Source: Permianibacter aggregans
GTDB lineage: Bacteria; Pseudomonadota; Gammaproteobacteria; Enterobacterales; Permianibacteraceae
Direction of reading: 5' to 3'
Assembly: GCF_009756665.1 (NCBI RefSeq)
Contig: NZ_CP037953.1
Coordinates: forward strand, 2,356,001-2,420,000
DNA: 64,000 nucleotides
The notes beneath the pieces were generated by a model, which was not told the DNA's origin, did no database searches, and saw only the letters and a list, made by a program, of their open reading frames with translations. Positions 36,532 to 46,342 of the stretch are shown piece after piece. The position numbers and the translations under genes are program-made. The stretch's first letter is position 1. Each line of letters begins with the position of its first letter.

Positions 36532-38858
36532 TGGCGCGTTGGACACGGGCTGCGCTGGCGTTATTGCTCGTCGGTGCGCTCTGCCACTGCCAATCGGACG
36601 ATGCCGCCGACGTGTCGGCGCCGCTGCCACGTGCCAACACAGTCACTCCACCACCACCGGCTTTGATTGACGCCAGACCAAGGCTGTTATTGCCGGAACT
36701 GCAAGGAAAAAGCCCGGCGCAATTTGAAGCACTTTTTGCGAAACAATATCCACGCGATGAAAGCGATGCCACCAGCCGGTTTCGTGGCTGCAATGATGAA
36801 GCGCTGTTCAGCCAGATGAGTTGTTATGTGCAAACCGGCAGCCCGGAAGCACGACAACAGATGCGCGGCGTCGCCGAGCGTTTCAAGTTAATCAAGGCGG
36901 AAGATGCAGCCGTGACCACCAACGGTTGGCGTTTGGCGCTGCTGTTTGATTTGCTGATGATCGAAGGCTTGCCGGCCGGCGAACAACAGATGATCGAAGC
37001 CAAGCTACGCGAAGCATTGCAGCAGACGCTGTCCGTGCTGAACGCCGATTCAGCGACGCTGTTTCATCATCGTGCGACGCTGGCGGCGCATGCCTTCGTT
37101 ATCGCCGCGTCATTAGGCCAGCACAATGAGCAGGACAAATCCCTGTTCATGGAAGCCTGGCAGCATTTTGCCGATTTGAGTCAGGCGGTAAAACTCACCG
37201 AAGCCTGGCCTGAAGGTTACAACTACTGGATTCAAAACCGCGCGTTTGCGTTCGTGTTGGCGGCTAGCGTTTATCAAAATGCCGTGACTGAAGCGACCCG
37301 CGATCAGGCGCTAATCGACGGCTATTGTCAGCAAATGCGTTGGCCGTTCTATGCCTTGCGTCCGGATGGACAAATTGAACCGCAATCCGATGAAGGTTCA
37401 CGGGTGGATCTCAATGAAGAAACCCGACCGGTGATCGATATGGCCGTGCGACTTTGCGACGACCCGGCATTGGCGCGCTTGTCGCGTTATCTTGCCATCA
37501 ACAAACGCACGCACGGCTATTACTACGATTACAAATGGATCGTGCCGTTTGCTCGCACACCAAAGCAACCGCTGCCGGAAAAAGCCGAGCCAGATCTGCG
37601 CTGGTTGTGGCAAGGTGAACCGAATGCCAAATTGTTTGGCGCCGGCGTCATGAATCAACTGTACTACCATGACCTCAGTGCCGAGGAGCCGGTGTTCCTG
37701 AGCGCTCGCGCTGGCGATTCGCTGAGCCATCACGGCAACTATGATGCCGGTCATTTCTCGCTGTTTTATCACGCGCCATTGTTCGTCAATGCCTCACGCT
37801 ACGGTTCGATTTTTTCCGATAATCGTTTGTATTTCTCTTTGCGCACGGTGGCGAAAAATTCGTTGCTGGTGCTGCGTCCGGATGAGCGGGTAAAGCCGAA
37901 TCACTTGTTCAAGCACGTGGTCGCCGATGGCGGTCAGCGCATCACCCAGCCGACCGGCGCGGCTGTAACCAGTGTTAGTCATTGGCAATCGTTGCGAACT
38001 ACTGGACCGCATCTGGCCGGTGGTGAGGTAAAAGCTTACGCCTACCAGCCAGCGCAGTTCCTGTTGCTGCAGGCGGATTTGACCAAGGCCTATAACAGCA
38101 CCTGGTATGACGAGAACAATGAAGGCGGTAAGGTCAGTCGTGTGCAGCGCTGGCTGGTTTACTGGCCGCAAGAAAAACGGTTGTTGATTGCTGACGATAT
38201 TCATAAAACCAACGCCGATTATGTCGCCAAATCGCTGTTCCACACCGTGCACAAGCCGGTATTCAGCGAAGGTATTGTCCGTGCCGGCACCCAGCAGGAC
38301 GGCATCATCGTCACTGAGCATTCGACGTTCGGCATCAGCAATGGCCGTGGCCGGGCGCTGTTGAATGTGTTGGCGCCCGGTGCGGTGAAAGCGCATATTG
38401 TTGGCGGCGAGTTCTATCGTTTTTATGTCGAGGCAGATGGCGACGACAGTGACCTGGACGGCATGCTGGTCAATCGCCCGTCCCAGGATCAGCCCTGGCT
38501 CGATAATCCGGCCTGGCGCATCGAAATTCAGGAAGCCTTGCCGAAAATGCACAATCTGCATTTGCTCGACATCGCGCTGGCCAGCGATCAATTTCCGGCC
38601 AGCAAGGCAACATTGGTAGCCAACGACGAACAGCAATGGATTGTCGATGGCACGCAGTGCCGCTGGCATCATTTCCTGATCGCGCCGAAAGCCGAGACCC
38701 CGTTACCGCTTGGTCAACAAGCTTGTGTACTCTATACCGGTCTGCCTGCCGGCAAAACGTTTACGATAGCCGGTCAGCAGAATCTGAACAGCGACCAGCA
38801 AGGCGTGCTGTTCTGGTCGGCGCAAGCTGCCGGCAACAACACGGACCGCGTTCATTAA
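36531..38858 (+). CDS. Heparinase II/III-like polysaccharide lyase, exported
   Basis: 775 residues from the ATG at 36531, which overlaps the previous stop by one base. A signal peptide ends near residue 20 (VGALCHCQS; a lipoprotein is possible but the lipobox is not canonical). An alpha-helical toroid part (about 60-370, with TEAWPEGYNYWIQNRAFAF) is followed by a heparinase II/III-like beta-sandwich (SLSHHGNYDAGHFSLFYHAPLFVNASRYG, VQRWLVYWPQEKRLLIADDI). Such lyases cut uronate-containing or acidic glycans by beta-elimination. In an EPS locus it probably trims the polymer or clears it from the periplasm. The exact substrate is unknown. Confidence 0.8.
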   Translation: MARWTRAALALLLVGALCHCQSDDAADVSAPLPRANTVTPPPPALIDARPRLLLPELQGKSPAQFEALFAKQYPRDESDATSRFRGCNDEALFSQMSCYVQTGSPEARQQMRGVAERFKLIKAEDAAVTTNGWRLALLFDLLMIEGLPAGEQQMIEAKLREALQQTLSVLNADSATLFHHRATLAAHAFVIAASLGQHNEQDKSLFMEAWQHFADLSQAVKLTEAWPEGYNYWIQNRAFAFVLAASVYQNAVTEATRDQALIDGYCQQMRWPFYALRPDGQIEPQSDEGSRVDLNEETRPVIDMAVRLCDDPALARLSRYLAINKRTHGYYYDYKWIVPFARTPKQPLPEKAEPDLRWLWQGEPNAKLFGAGVMNQLYYHDLSAEEPVFLSARAGDSLSHHGNYDAGHFSLFYHAPLFVNASRYGSIFSDNRLYFSLRTVAKNSLLVLRPDERVKPNHLFKHVVADGGQRITQPTGAAVTSVSHWQSLRTTGPHLAGGEVKAYAYQPAQFLLLQADLTKAYNSTWYDENNEGGKVSRVQRWLVYWPQEKRLLIADDIHKTNADYVAKSLFHTVHKPVFSEGIVRAGTQQDGIIVTEHSTFGISNGRGRALLNVLAPGAVKAHIVGGEFYRFYVEADGDDSDLDGMLVNRPSQDQPWLDNPAWRIEIQEALPKMHNLHLLDIALASDQFPASKATLVANDEQQWIVDGTQCRWHHFLIAPKAETPLPLGQQACVLYTGLPAGKTFTIAGQQNLNSDQQGVLFWSAQAAGNNTDRVH

Positions 38859-38870
38859 TGGATCGATACG

Positions 38871-40103
38871 ATGCGCATTCTTCATGTTTTTGATCATTCT
38901 TTGCCGCTGCATTCCGGCTACACGTTTCGCTCGCGCTCGATCCTGAAAGCCCAGCACGAGCGCGGTTGGCAAACCGAGCATGTTACCGGTGGCAAGCATC
39001 CGGCTAGCGGTGAAGAAGAAGAGGCCGATGGTCTGCGTTTTTACCGCACACCACACACCGGTTTACTGAGCAAACTGCCGGTGTTGAATCAATGGCATAT
39101 CGTCCGCCAACTGCGACGCCGTTTGCGCACACTGGTACGCATTCACCAACCGGATGTCATTCATGCGCACTCGCCCTGTCTGAATGGTTTGGCGGCAGCC
39201 AGTGTCGCCAAGGAAATGGGCATACGTTTTGTTTATGAAGTGCGGGCGTTCTGGGAAGATGCGGCCGTCGACCATGGCACGACCAAAGAAGGCTCGCTGC
39301 GTTATCGCATCACGCGTGCATTGGAAACCAAGGTATTCCGGCAAGCGGATGCCGTCACCTGCATTTGCGAAGGATTGAAAAACGACATCATTGCTCGCGG
39401 TATTCCGGCGGAAAAAATCACCGTGATTCCCAATGCCGTCGATATCGAAAAGTTTGATGTTATCGAGCAAAAAAAATCGACGCTATTGCAGCGTTTCGGT
39501 TTGCAGGATTGCACCGTGCTCGGTTTTCTCGGCTCGTTCTATGCCTATGAAGGACTCGACTTGCTGCTCGATGCGATGGCCAAGTTGAAAGCCTCTCAAC
39601 CAAACTTGCGTTTGTTACTGGTCGGCGGCGGACCGCAAGAGCAAGCGCTAAAAGCACAAGCCAAGCAGTTGGGGCTGGAACAGCAGGTGATTTTTGTCGG
39701 TCGGGTTCCGCATGCTGAAGTCGGCGATTACTACAGCCTGGTCGATGTGCTGGTTTACCCGCGTCACAAAATGCGCCTGACGGATTTGGTGACACCTTTG
39801 AAACCTCTGGAAGCGATGGCGCAGAAAAAGCTGGTACTCGCTTCCGATGTCGGCGGTCATCATGAATTGATTCGCGATGGCGACAACGGTTATCTGTTTG
39901 CTGCCGACAACGTCAACGCCTTGGTCGACAAAATCCAGCAAGTGCTGGCGGAGCGCGAACATTGGCCAGCGATACTTGATGCCGGTCGCCACTACGTTTT
40001 GCATGAGCGCAACTGGGCCAATTCCGTTGCCCGTTATCAGGCCGTTTACTTTGGCCAATCACCGCTGCAGGTTACCGGCGATGTCGACCGTGTCCATGGA
40101 TGA
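38871..40103 (+). CDS. XrtA-associated glycosyltransferase (Stp3-like)
   Basis: 410 residues, GT4 type. MRILHVFDHSLPLHSGYTFRSRSI and the FVYEVRAFWEDAAVDHGTTKEGS segment are characteristic of the glycosyltransferase family specific to XrtA loci. The donor half shows GFLGSFYAYEGLDLLLDAM, LLLVGGGPQEQALK and TPLKPLEAMAQKKLVLASDVGGHHE. Its end overlaps the next gene by about 23 bases if the upstream ATG of that gene is used. Confidence 0.9.
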   Translation: MRILHVFDHSLPLHSGYTFRSRSILKAQHERGWQTEHVTGGKHPASGEEEEADGLRFYRTPHTGLLSKLPVLNQWHIVRQLRRRLRTLVRIHQPDVIHAHSPCLNGLAAASVAKEMGIRFVYEVRAFWEDAAVDHGTTKEGSLRYRITRALETKVFRQADAVTCICEGLKNDIIARGIPAEKITVIPNAVDIEKFDVIEQKKSTLLQRFGLQDCTVLGFLGSFYAYEGLDLLLDAMAKLKASQPNLRLLLVGGGPQEQALKAQAKQLGLEQQVIFVGRVPHAEVGDYYSLVDVLVYPRHKMRLTDLVTPLKPLEAMAQKKLVLASDVGGHHELIRDGDNGYLFAADNVNALVDKIQQVLAEREHWPAILDAGRHYVLHERNWANSVARYQAVYFGQSPLQVTGDVDRVHG

Positions 40104-41193
40104 TTTGAGCGCCCAGCGCCTGGTCATTGCCGGCCCAATCCCGCCACCGATGGGCGGTATGGCGCTGCAAACCCAGCAGCTGCTGCGTTGCCTGATGAAT
40201 GAAGGATTGTCGGTGGTGTTGGTGCCATGCAATCCGGAGTTGCGACCGGCTTTTCTCAATCGCATTCCGGTGCTGCGCGCGCTGCTGAAACTGTTTGCTT
40301 ATCGTCGCCATTTGCATCGAGCTCTGCGTGATGCCGATCTGGTTCATGTCATGGCCAATAGCGGTTGGTCCTGGTATTTGTTCGCGGTGCCGGCCATTCA
40401 TATCGCCGACAAATATGGCTGCGCCGTGATCGTCAACTACCGTGGTGGTTTGGCCGAATCCTTTCTGGCCAAGGCCATCAAGCGCGTGCGCTACAGCATG
40501 CACCGGGTTGATCAGTTGATCGTGCCGACGGCGTTTTTACAAGGCGTGTTTGCCCGTTATCGCTGGCCGGCGGAAATCATTCCGAATATTCTCGATGAAC
40601 GCCAGTTCAAACCGATCGAACAAGTAAACCCGCAACTGGTGATTACCGTAACGCGTAATCTTGAGGCGCTGTACGACAATGCCAGCGCCATACGCGCATT
40701 GGCGGAAGTGAAAAAGCAGGTGCCGGATGCGCAGTTAATTCTTTGCGGTGAAGGGCCGGAACGGGAACGATTGGCGGCATTGGCGGCAGAACTCGATGTG
40801 CTGCCAAGTGTTCGTTTTGCCGGTCGTTTACCGCGTCCGGAATTATTGGCGGTGCTGGCGGCCACCCGTGTGCTGCTCAACCCCAGTCGCGCGGATAACA
40901 GTCCGAACTCACTGATTGAGGCGATGGCCTCGGGCATTCCGATCGTCAGCACCAATGTTGGCGGTATTCCGGTGCTTTGCCAACATCAAGAGCATGCGCT
41001 ATTGGTCGAGGCCGGGGATCACAAGGCGATGGCTGAGGCGATTTTGCAGCTGCATCATGGTGAGGATTTGCGCCAGCAGCTAATCGATAACGGCCATAAG
41101 AAGGCCCGTGAATTCTTTTGGTCATCGGTGCGACAGCGCTTGTATCGGGTTTACCAAACGGCGTTAACGCAACGGAAACAACGCCATGCGTGA
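40081..41193 (+). CDS. Glycosyltransferase family 4 protein
   Basis: 370 residues from the ATG at 40081; a second ATG at 40096 is also possible and neither has a strong ribosome site. The N-terminus has the Gly-rich VIAGPIPPPMGGMALQTQQLL loop. The C-terminal donor site is ILCGEGPERERLAAL, FAGRLPRPELLAVLAATRVLLNPSRADNSPNSLIEAMASGIPIVSTNVGG. It is a generic GT4 enzyme; the sugar is not predictable. It overlaps both neighbours by a few codons, consistent with one operon. Confidence 0.85.
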   Translation: MSTVSMDDLSAQRLVIAGPIPPPMGGMALQTQQLLRCLMNEGLSVVLVPCNPELRPAFLNRIPVLRALLKLFAYRRHLHRALRDADLVHVMANSGWSWYLFAVPAIHIADKYGCAVIVNYRGGLAESFLAKAIKRVRYSMHRVDQLIVPTAFLQGVFARYRWPAEIIPNILDERQFKPIEQVNPQLVITVTRNLEALYDNASAIRALAEVKKQVPDAQLILCGEGPERERLAALAAELDVLPSVRFAGRLPRPELLAVLAATRVLLNPSRADNSPNSLIEAMASGIPIVSTNVGGIPVLCQHQEHALLVEAGDHKAMAEAILQLHHGEDLRQQLIDNGHKKAREFFWSSVRQRLYRVYQTALTQRKQRHA

Positions 41194-42577
41194 TTATTTC
41201 TTTCTACTGCTGATTGCCAGTGGTTTGCCGGTCATTCTGTTCCGGCCGTTCTTCGGCTTGTTGATGTGGTGTTGGGTCGCCTACATGCTGCCGCATAAAC
41301 TCGGTTGGGGCATGATCGCGCACTGGCCAATTGCAGCGGCCGTTGGGGCCCTGGCCTTGCTGGCATGGCTATTCAGCAAAGAGCCGAAAAAAATTCCGAT
41401 CAATGCCATCGTTGTCGTTTATTTCACGATGATGCTCTGGTGGGTCGCTTCCTATTTCATCAATGAAAGAACGCCGTACGCGATACAGCAGTTCGACAAA
41501 GTCATGAAGATCCAGTTGTTCACGGTGTTGACGATGATCATGGTCAACAGCAAACAACGACTGAATGCCCTGGTCGCGGTAATCAGCTTGTCGATCGCTT
41601 TCTTCGGTGTCAAAGGCGGTATTTTCACGTTGCTGAGTGGCGGTGGCGATCGGGTCTGGGGGCCACCGAGCGGCTTCTTCGAAGGCAATAACGAACTCGG
41701 CTTGACGCTGCTGACCATTCTGCCGCTGCTGCGTTATTTGCAAACTGAAGCGAATCAGGTTTGGCAGAAGCATGCGCTGACCGCCAGCATGTTGCTGTGC
41801 TTTATCGCGGCGCTCGGCACCCATTCGCGTGGCGCACTCGTGGCTGCGGCCGCGATGTCGGTGTTCTTCTGGTGGCGCAGCGATAAAAAATTGCCGATTG
41901 CGGTGGTCGGTTTGGTGTTGATTCCGTTTCTGTATTTCTTTATGCCTAGCGAATGGCATGAACGGATGGCGACGATCAAAGTCGAGAAAACCGAATCGGC
42001 ATTATTGCGGCCGATCAACACCAGTACTTGGTGCGGCAAAATGACCGCGATTGTGCAAAGCCATGACCCTTCCGCCGGTGGTCGTATCAATGCCTGGTGT
42101 TACGCGTTCAATCGCGCCCAGGATGAGGTGTTCGGCGGCGGCTTTGATGCTTTTAATCCGAAAGATTTTCATCGCTGGGCGCCGGACGCCTACGACTTTC
42201 ATGATGCCCACAGTATCTATTTCAAAATTCTTGGCGAGCATGGCTTTATTGGGTTTGGCTTGTTCATGACTTTGCTGCTGATGGCGTTTTTCAAAGCCGG
42301 CAGCCTGCGCAAAAAAGCACGTCTCCGTAACGAAACCTGGGCGTTCAATTTTGCCAGCATGTTGCAAGTATCGATGGTGTCGTTTGGCACCGGCGGTTTG
42401 TTCCTGGGCCTTTGCTACTTCGATTTGCTCTATCACCTGATCGCGATGGTTGTGGTGCTCGATGTACTGATGCGACAACCGGTTACCGTTTCCGCGACGG
42501 TCGAAAGCAAACCGGAAGAGCCCGCCAGACCACGCTTTGCCAATAGCCTGACCACCAGCCGGGAAACGCCGCGATGA
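41186..42577 (+). CDS. XrtA-associated O-antigen-ligase-like polymerase
   Basis: 463 residues with about ten hydrophobic segments and a large periplasmic loop (about 255-345) holding RPINTSTWCGK, GGRINAWCYAFNRA and HDAHSIYFKILGEHGFIG, as in Wzy/WaaL-like proteins. The N-terminus RPFFGLLMWCWVAYMLPHKLGWG matches the putative O-glycosylation ligase of exosortase A loci. It should polymerise repeat units or ligate the glycan to a protein in the periplasm. Which of the two it does cannot be read here. It overlaps both neighbours by four to eight bases. Confidence 0.88.
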   Translation: MRDYFFLLLIASGLPVILFRPFFGLLMWCWVAYMLPHKLGWGMIAHWPIAAAVGALALLAWLFSKEPKKIPINAIVVVYFTMMLWWVASYFINERTPYAIQQFDKVMKIQLFTVLTMIMVNSKQRLNALVAVISLSIAFFGVKGGIFTLLSGGGDRVWGPPSGFFEGNNELGLTLLTILPLLRYLQTEANQVWQKHALTASMLLCFIAALGTHSRGALVAAAAMSVFFWWRSDKKLPIAVVGLVLIPFLYFFMPSEWHERMATIKVEKTESALLRPINTSTWCGKMTAIVQSHDPSAGGRINAWCYAFNRAQDEVFGGGFDAFNPKDFHRWAPDAYDFHDAHSIYFKILGEHGFIGFGLFMTLLLMAFFKAGSLRKKARLRNETWAFNFASMLQVSMVSFGTGGLFLGLCYFDLLYHLIAMVVVLDVLMRQPVTVSATVESKPEEPARPRFANSLTTSRETPR

Positions 42578-43917
42578 CTGCGCTCTACACTCGATTCTGT
42601 CGCTCAGTGTTGTTTCCATTGCATGAGCGCTTGAAGTCGCACAGCAGTGTCGCGCAGCGCCGCGCCTTGGAGCAAAGCCAGTGGTTCAATGCAGAAACGT
42701 TGCAGGCGATGCAGCTGCAGAATCTGCGCCGTTTTGCTGCGACCATAGCCGCCAATGTGCCGTGGTATCAGCGCCTGTTCAGTGAACATCATATTGAGCC
42801 GGCAAGCATGACGCTGGACGATCTGCAGCGCTTGCCACGCCTGGATAAACCAACGTTACGAGCCAATACCGAGGCGTTCAAATCGCGCGTTGCCAACAAG
42901 CTTGCCCGCTTCAATACCGGTGGTTCATCCGGACAACCGCTGATTTTTTTCCTCGGTGAACGGGTCAGCCACGATGTTGCCGCAAAATGGCGGGCGACGC
43001 GCTGGTGGGGCGTCGATATCGGCGATAAGGAGCTGGTGCTATGGGGTTCGCCGATCGAGGTGGGCACGCAAGATCGGATCAAGAATCTGCGTGACAAGTT
43101 TCTGCGCACGCAATTATTCCCGGCGTTCGATCTGGGCGAATCAGGCATCAAGCAGTTTATCAAAAGCTATCGAGCATTCCGGCCAGCGCATTTGTTTGGC
43201 TACCCCAGTGCCTTGGCGCGGGTGGCAGCTTACGCCAAACAGCATCATGTCGATTTGAAGCAGAATGAATTGAAAGTGGTGTTCGTCACGGCCGAGCGTT
43301 TGTACGAAGAACAACGAGCGTTGATTCGAGAGCAATTCGGCGCATCGGTCGCCAACGGTTATGGCGCTCGTGACGCTGGCTTCATTGCTCACGAATGTCC
43401 GGAAGGTGGCATGCATGTTTCCGCCGAGGACATCATTGTCGAAATCTTGCGTGAAGACAGTACTCCCTGCCGCCCCGGTGAAAGCGGTGAGATCACCATC
43501 ACCCATTTACGCACCAGCGATTTTCCGTTTGTCCGTTACCGCACCGGCGATGTCGCGGCCTTGAGCACACAAGCTTGCCGCTGCGGACGTGGTCTGCCGA
43601 TGCTGGAGCGCATTGAAGGGCGCAGCACCGATTTTGTTTTTGCCCAGGACGGCACCGCCATGCATGGTTTGGCGCTGATTTATGTGGTGCGTGATATTGC
43701 CGGCGTACATAGCTTCCGAATTATCCAGCACAGTGTCGATGAGCTGGAAGTGATGTTGGTTACCACGGAATGGGATGCGGTGCGTGATCAACAAGTGATC
43801 GACGGTATGCGGGCACGCCTTGGTCAATCGGTCAGCGTCAAACTGAATCACTGCGCGCATATTCCAACCGAAGCGAACGGCAAGTTTCGCTACATCATCA
43901 GTCATGTGCGGATGTAG
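42574..43917 (+). CDS. PaaK/CapK-like adenylate-forming ligase
   Basis: 447 residues of the phenylacetate-CoA ligase family: NTGGSSGQPLIFF (ATP loop), NGYGARDAGFIAHECP, GESGEITITHLRTSDFPFVRYRTGDVA and a CRCGRGLPMLERIEGRS segment. Relatives in capsule loci (CapK) activate an acid for transfer. The acyl carrier protein at 51197-51445 is a candidate acceptor. It is last in the plus-strand arm, and its 3' end overlaps the convergent solute-binding gene by 20 bases. Confidence 0.85.
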   Translation: MTALYTRFCRSVLFPLHERLKSHSSVAQRRALEQSQWFNAETLQAMQLQNLRRFAATIAANVPWYQRLFSEHHIEPASMTLDDLQRLPRLDKPTLRANTEAFKSRVANKLARFNTGGSSGQPLIFFLGERVSHDVAAKWRATRWWGVDIGDKELVLWGSPIEVGTQDRIKNLRDKFLRTQLFPAFDLGESGIKQFIKSYRAFRPAHLFGYPSALARVAAYAKQHHVDLKQNELKVVFVTAERLYEEQRALIREQFGASVANGYGARDAGFIAHECPEGGMHVSAEDIIVEILREDSTPCRPGESGEITITHLRTSDFPFVRYRTGDVAALSTQACRCGRGLPMLERIEGRSTDFVFAQDGTAMHGLALIYVVRDIAGVHSFRIIQHSVDELEVMLVTTEWDAVRDQQVIDGMRARLGQSVSVKLNHCAHIPTEANGKFRYIISHVRM

Positions 43918-44794
43918 CCGGCGCTTGAAACCATAATTCAGCGCGCTGCAACGGGGTTGCCTCCGGCAACTCCGGATTATTCAAGCGAAAAATTCGGCGC
44001 TGCTCCAGTTGCGCTTTTGTGATCCAGGGTCGCTGATACTGCCAGAACAAATGCTCGAAGCGCCCATCGCGAATCGCTTGTTCCAAGCCTTGTTCAATCA
44101 TCTTTGCCAGCGCGACATTTTGTTTGTTGACGAAGAAATAAAACGCTGTCGGATACACCAGCGCAAACGATTGCTCAACGGCCAAATTCATATGGCGTTG
44201 ATTATCCAGCTCGCCCCAAATCTCAACAATCGAGCGTGGAAAAAAATCAATACGACCGGCATGCAGCATCTTGAACAATGAGTGGTAATTGGTGGCACTG
44301 GTGACCTGAAAGCCGTGATGCATCAGTATCGCGGTATCAGGCCAGTCGTGTCCTTGGCCGAGCTGCAGGGCTTTCAGTTGCGCAAGGTCTTGCATGGCGC
44401 TGAACTCCGCTTGCCGTTCCGTTTTGATCAACGCAATGCGCCAGCCAATCAGGCCTTTGTAAATCGGAATCCGCACCGGCAGAAATTGCTGTTCACGTTC
44501 GCGATTGGTCATCGTCCACATGACATCGATTTGCTGATTGGCAAGTTGCCGTAACGCACGGCTTTGAGGCATCGGGTGCGGACTGGGTTGCAAAACCACG
44601 TTGCGGTTTGGTTGTTGAAGACTTAGCGCCAGCAGCTTCAGTGGGTAGTCGGCGCGTTTGTCGTCGGCCGATTCCGGGCGCGGATAGCGAATGACCAATG
44701 TGTTCGCATTGGCGATGGCCGAAAACGACAACAAGCCGAGCAGACTGCTCAGCAACCATGCCAGACACCAACGCGAAAACGGCCACCGCTGCAT
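43898..44794 (-). CDS. Periplasmic solute-binding (PBP2-type) protein
   Basis: 298 residues from the ATG at 44794; a GTG at 44821 is an alternative. A signal peptide ends around SAIANA-N. The mature part reads like the PBP2 family of extracellular amino-acid-type binding proteins: LALSLQQPNRNVVL, MPQSRALRQLANQQIDVMWTMTNREREQQ, and KMLHAGRIDFFPRSIVEIW. No transporter genes are adjacent, so it may be a stand-alone sensor or lytic-enzyme-like binding protein. It is last on the minus arm and may not belong to EPS synthesis. Confidence 0.7.
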   Translation of the reverse strand: MQRWPFSRWCLAWLLSSLLGLLSFSAIANANTLVIRYPRPESADDKRADYPLKLLALSLQQPNRNVVLQPSPHPMPQSRALRQLANQQIDVMWTMTNREREQQFLPVRIPIYKGLIGWRIALIKTERQAEFSAMQDLAQLKALQLGQGHDWPDTAILMHHGFQVTSATNYHSLFKMLHAGRIDFFPRSIVEIWGELDNQRHMNLAVEQSFALVYPTAFYFFVNKQNVALAKMIEQGLEQAIRDGRFEHLFWQYQRPWITKAQLEQRRIFRLNNPELPEATPLQRAELWFQAPATSAHD

Positions 44795-44875
44795 TTGCCT
44801 CGACGCTTCCTCTAACGGCACCGGTCGATGTTGCCGGTAACAATCAGTGTAGTGGTTGTCAGCAGTGTTGCGGGC

Positions 44876-46342
44876 TTAACGCGCCAAGCGTGTCTGCAAC
44901 CAGCCAAGCGCCAGCTTCTCCAAGCCATCGGGTTTACCGGCCCAGCGCCAGCTGAGCAGTAAGGTCGTGAGATAGACCGGGCCGCCCAATACCGCCGCCA
45001 GCAACAAGTGCAATAACGCGTCGACGACGCTGGCATCCTCCGCCAGCGCCGGCAGCCATTGCCAGAGCACCAATGCCATCAGGCTAACGGCCAGCAACGG
45101 CCGCCAGAGTTGCTGGAAGTAGCGCCGATAGGGCAGCTCCAGTGCGCGCAGCACCATGAAGTTATCCCATTGCGTGGTGATCAACACCGAAGCCAGCACC
45201 GCCCAGACGACACCCCCAACGCCAAGCCAGGTCAAAGCCAGATAGAAGAACGTTGCCCGATAACCAACCAGAAACAATGAACGGAAAAACAGGCCGCGAA
45301 TTTTGCCCAGCGCCAATAGCAGTGGCACGGCACTGGCAGCCGACAGCACGACGATCTGCGCGATGGCGAGACCCTGTACCAATGGCGTCGCATCAAGCCA
45401 TTGCTCACCCAGTAACACCCGCACAACGCTGCGGGCACAGAACGCCATGCCGACCGCCAGTGGCATCGCCAACGCGAGCAAGCCGCCGAGTGCATTCAAA
45501 TAGGCGGCGCGCAAACGAGCCTTGTCATGCAGCATTGAGCTGAAGCCCGGATACAGCGCACGGGTGACCGGCCAGACGATTTCCTGGGTCGGCAGCATCG
45601 CCAGCATCTGGGCATTGCTGTAAAAGCCTACCGAAGTCAGGTTGCTGAAGCGGGCGATCAGGAAATGGTCGACCCGGTAAGCCATCCGGTTGACGAAGTT
45701 GTAGGCGACGGCCCAACCGGAAAAGCCCCAGAGTTCGCGCCAGTGTTGCAGGCAAAATCGTGGCCGAAAGGGGTGCAATACATAACTAAGCGCTACGCCG
45801 CTGAACCGGCCAACCGCCATACCAGCGACCAAAGCCCAGACGGTCGGTGAAACAAGCGCCCAGATCAACGCGGTACCGACTTCCAGCACCTTGCGCCAGA
45901 ACTCCAGATGGAATTCCTGACTGAAACTCAGTTGCCGGCGCCACTGCACCATGCCGATGTTTTGCAAGCCATCGAAAAAGAAACAGAGCGCGATCACTTG
46001 CAGCACGGCGGTGGCCCGCTCCACTTGCGCAAATTCGGCCAACAGCGGCGCACTCAAACCGAGCGCCAGCGCAATGACACTGTTGCCGATAACGTTCAGC
46101 GTCCAGGCCGTGTGGTAATGCTCGTCGGTCAGTTCCGTCGTGCGAATCAGCGCGAAATCGAAATTGAATTCCGCCAGCACTTCAAACAGGATGGAAAAAC
46201 TCAAGGCCAGCGCCAGCAAACCGAATTCGGAAGGCTCCAATAAGCGCGCCAGAATCACCGTGCTGAACACGCTGAGCAAGCGCACGGTCCAGCGCTTGGC
46301 AATCAAGATCAACGAGCCTTTGGCGATCTTGTTGCGACTCAC
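44876..46342 (-). CDS. Wzx-like polysaccharide flippase (MOP/MATE superfamily)
   Basis: 488 residues with about twelve to fourteen hydrophobic helices. The N-terminus KGSLILIAKRWTVRLLSVFSTVILARLLEPSEFGLLALAL is typical of the oligosaccharide flippase family, as is the GFYSNAQMLAMLPTQEIVWPVTRALYPGFS segment. It would move lipid-linked repeat units across the inner membrane to the polymerase. The GTG start at 46342 overlaps the deacetylase stop (GTGA). Confidence 0.9.
   Translation of the reverse strand: MSRNKIAKGSLILIAKRWTVRLLSVFSTVILARLLEPSEFGLLALALSFSILFEVLAEFNFDFALIRTTELTDEHYHTAWTLNVIGNSVIALALGLSAPLLAEFAQVERATAVLQVIALCFFFDGLQNIGMVQWRRQLSFSQEFHLEFWRKVLEVGTALIWALVSPTVWALVAGMAVGRFSGVALSYVLHPFRPRFCLQHWRELWGFSGWAVAYNFVNRMAYRVDHFLIARFSNLTSVGFYSNAQMLAMLPTQEIVWPVTRALYPGFSSMLHDKARLRAAYLNALGGLLALAMPLAVGMAFCARSVVRVLLGEQWLDATPLVQGLAIAQIVVLSAASAVPLLLALGKIRGLFFRSLFLVGYRATFFYLALTWLGVGGVVWAVLASVLITTQWDNFMVLRALELPYRRYFQQLWRPLLAVSLMALVLWQWLPALAEDASVVDALLHLLLAAVLGGPVYLTTLLLSWRWAGKPDGLEKLALGWLQTRLAR

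Noticed and set aside
37794-38672. Minus-strand frame (292 codons) inside the heparinase-like gene
   Set aside because: No start context or family resemblance; the sense strand has heparinase features throughout.
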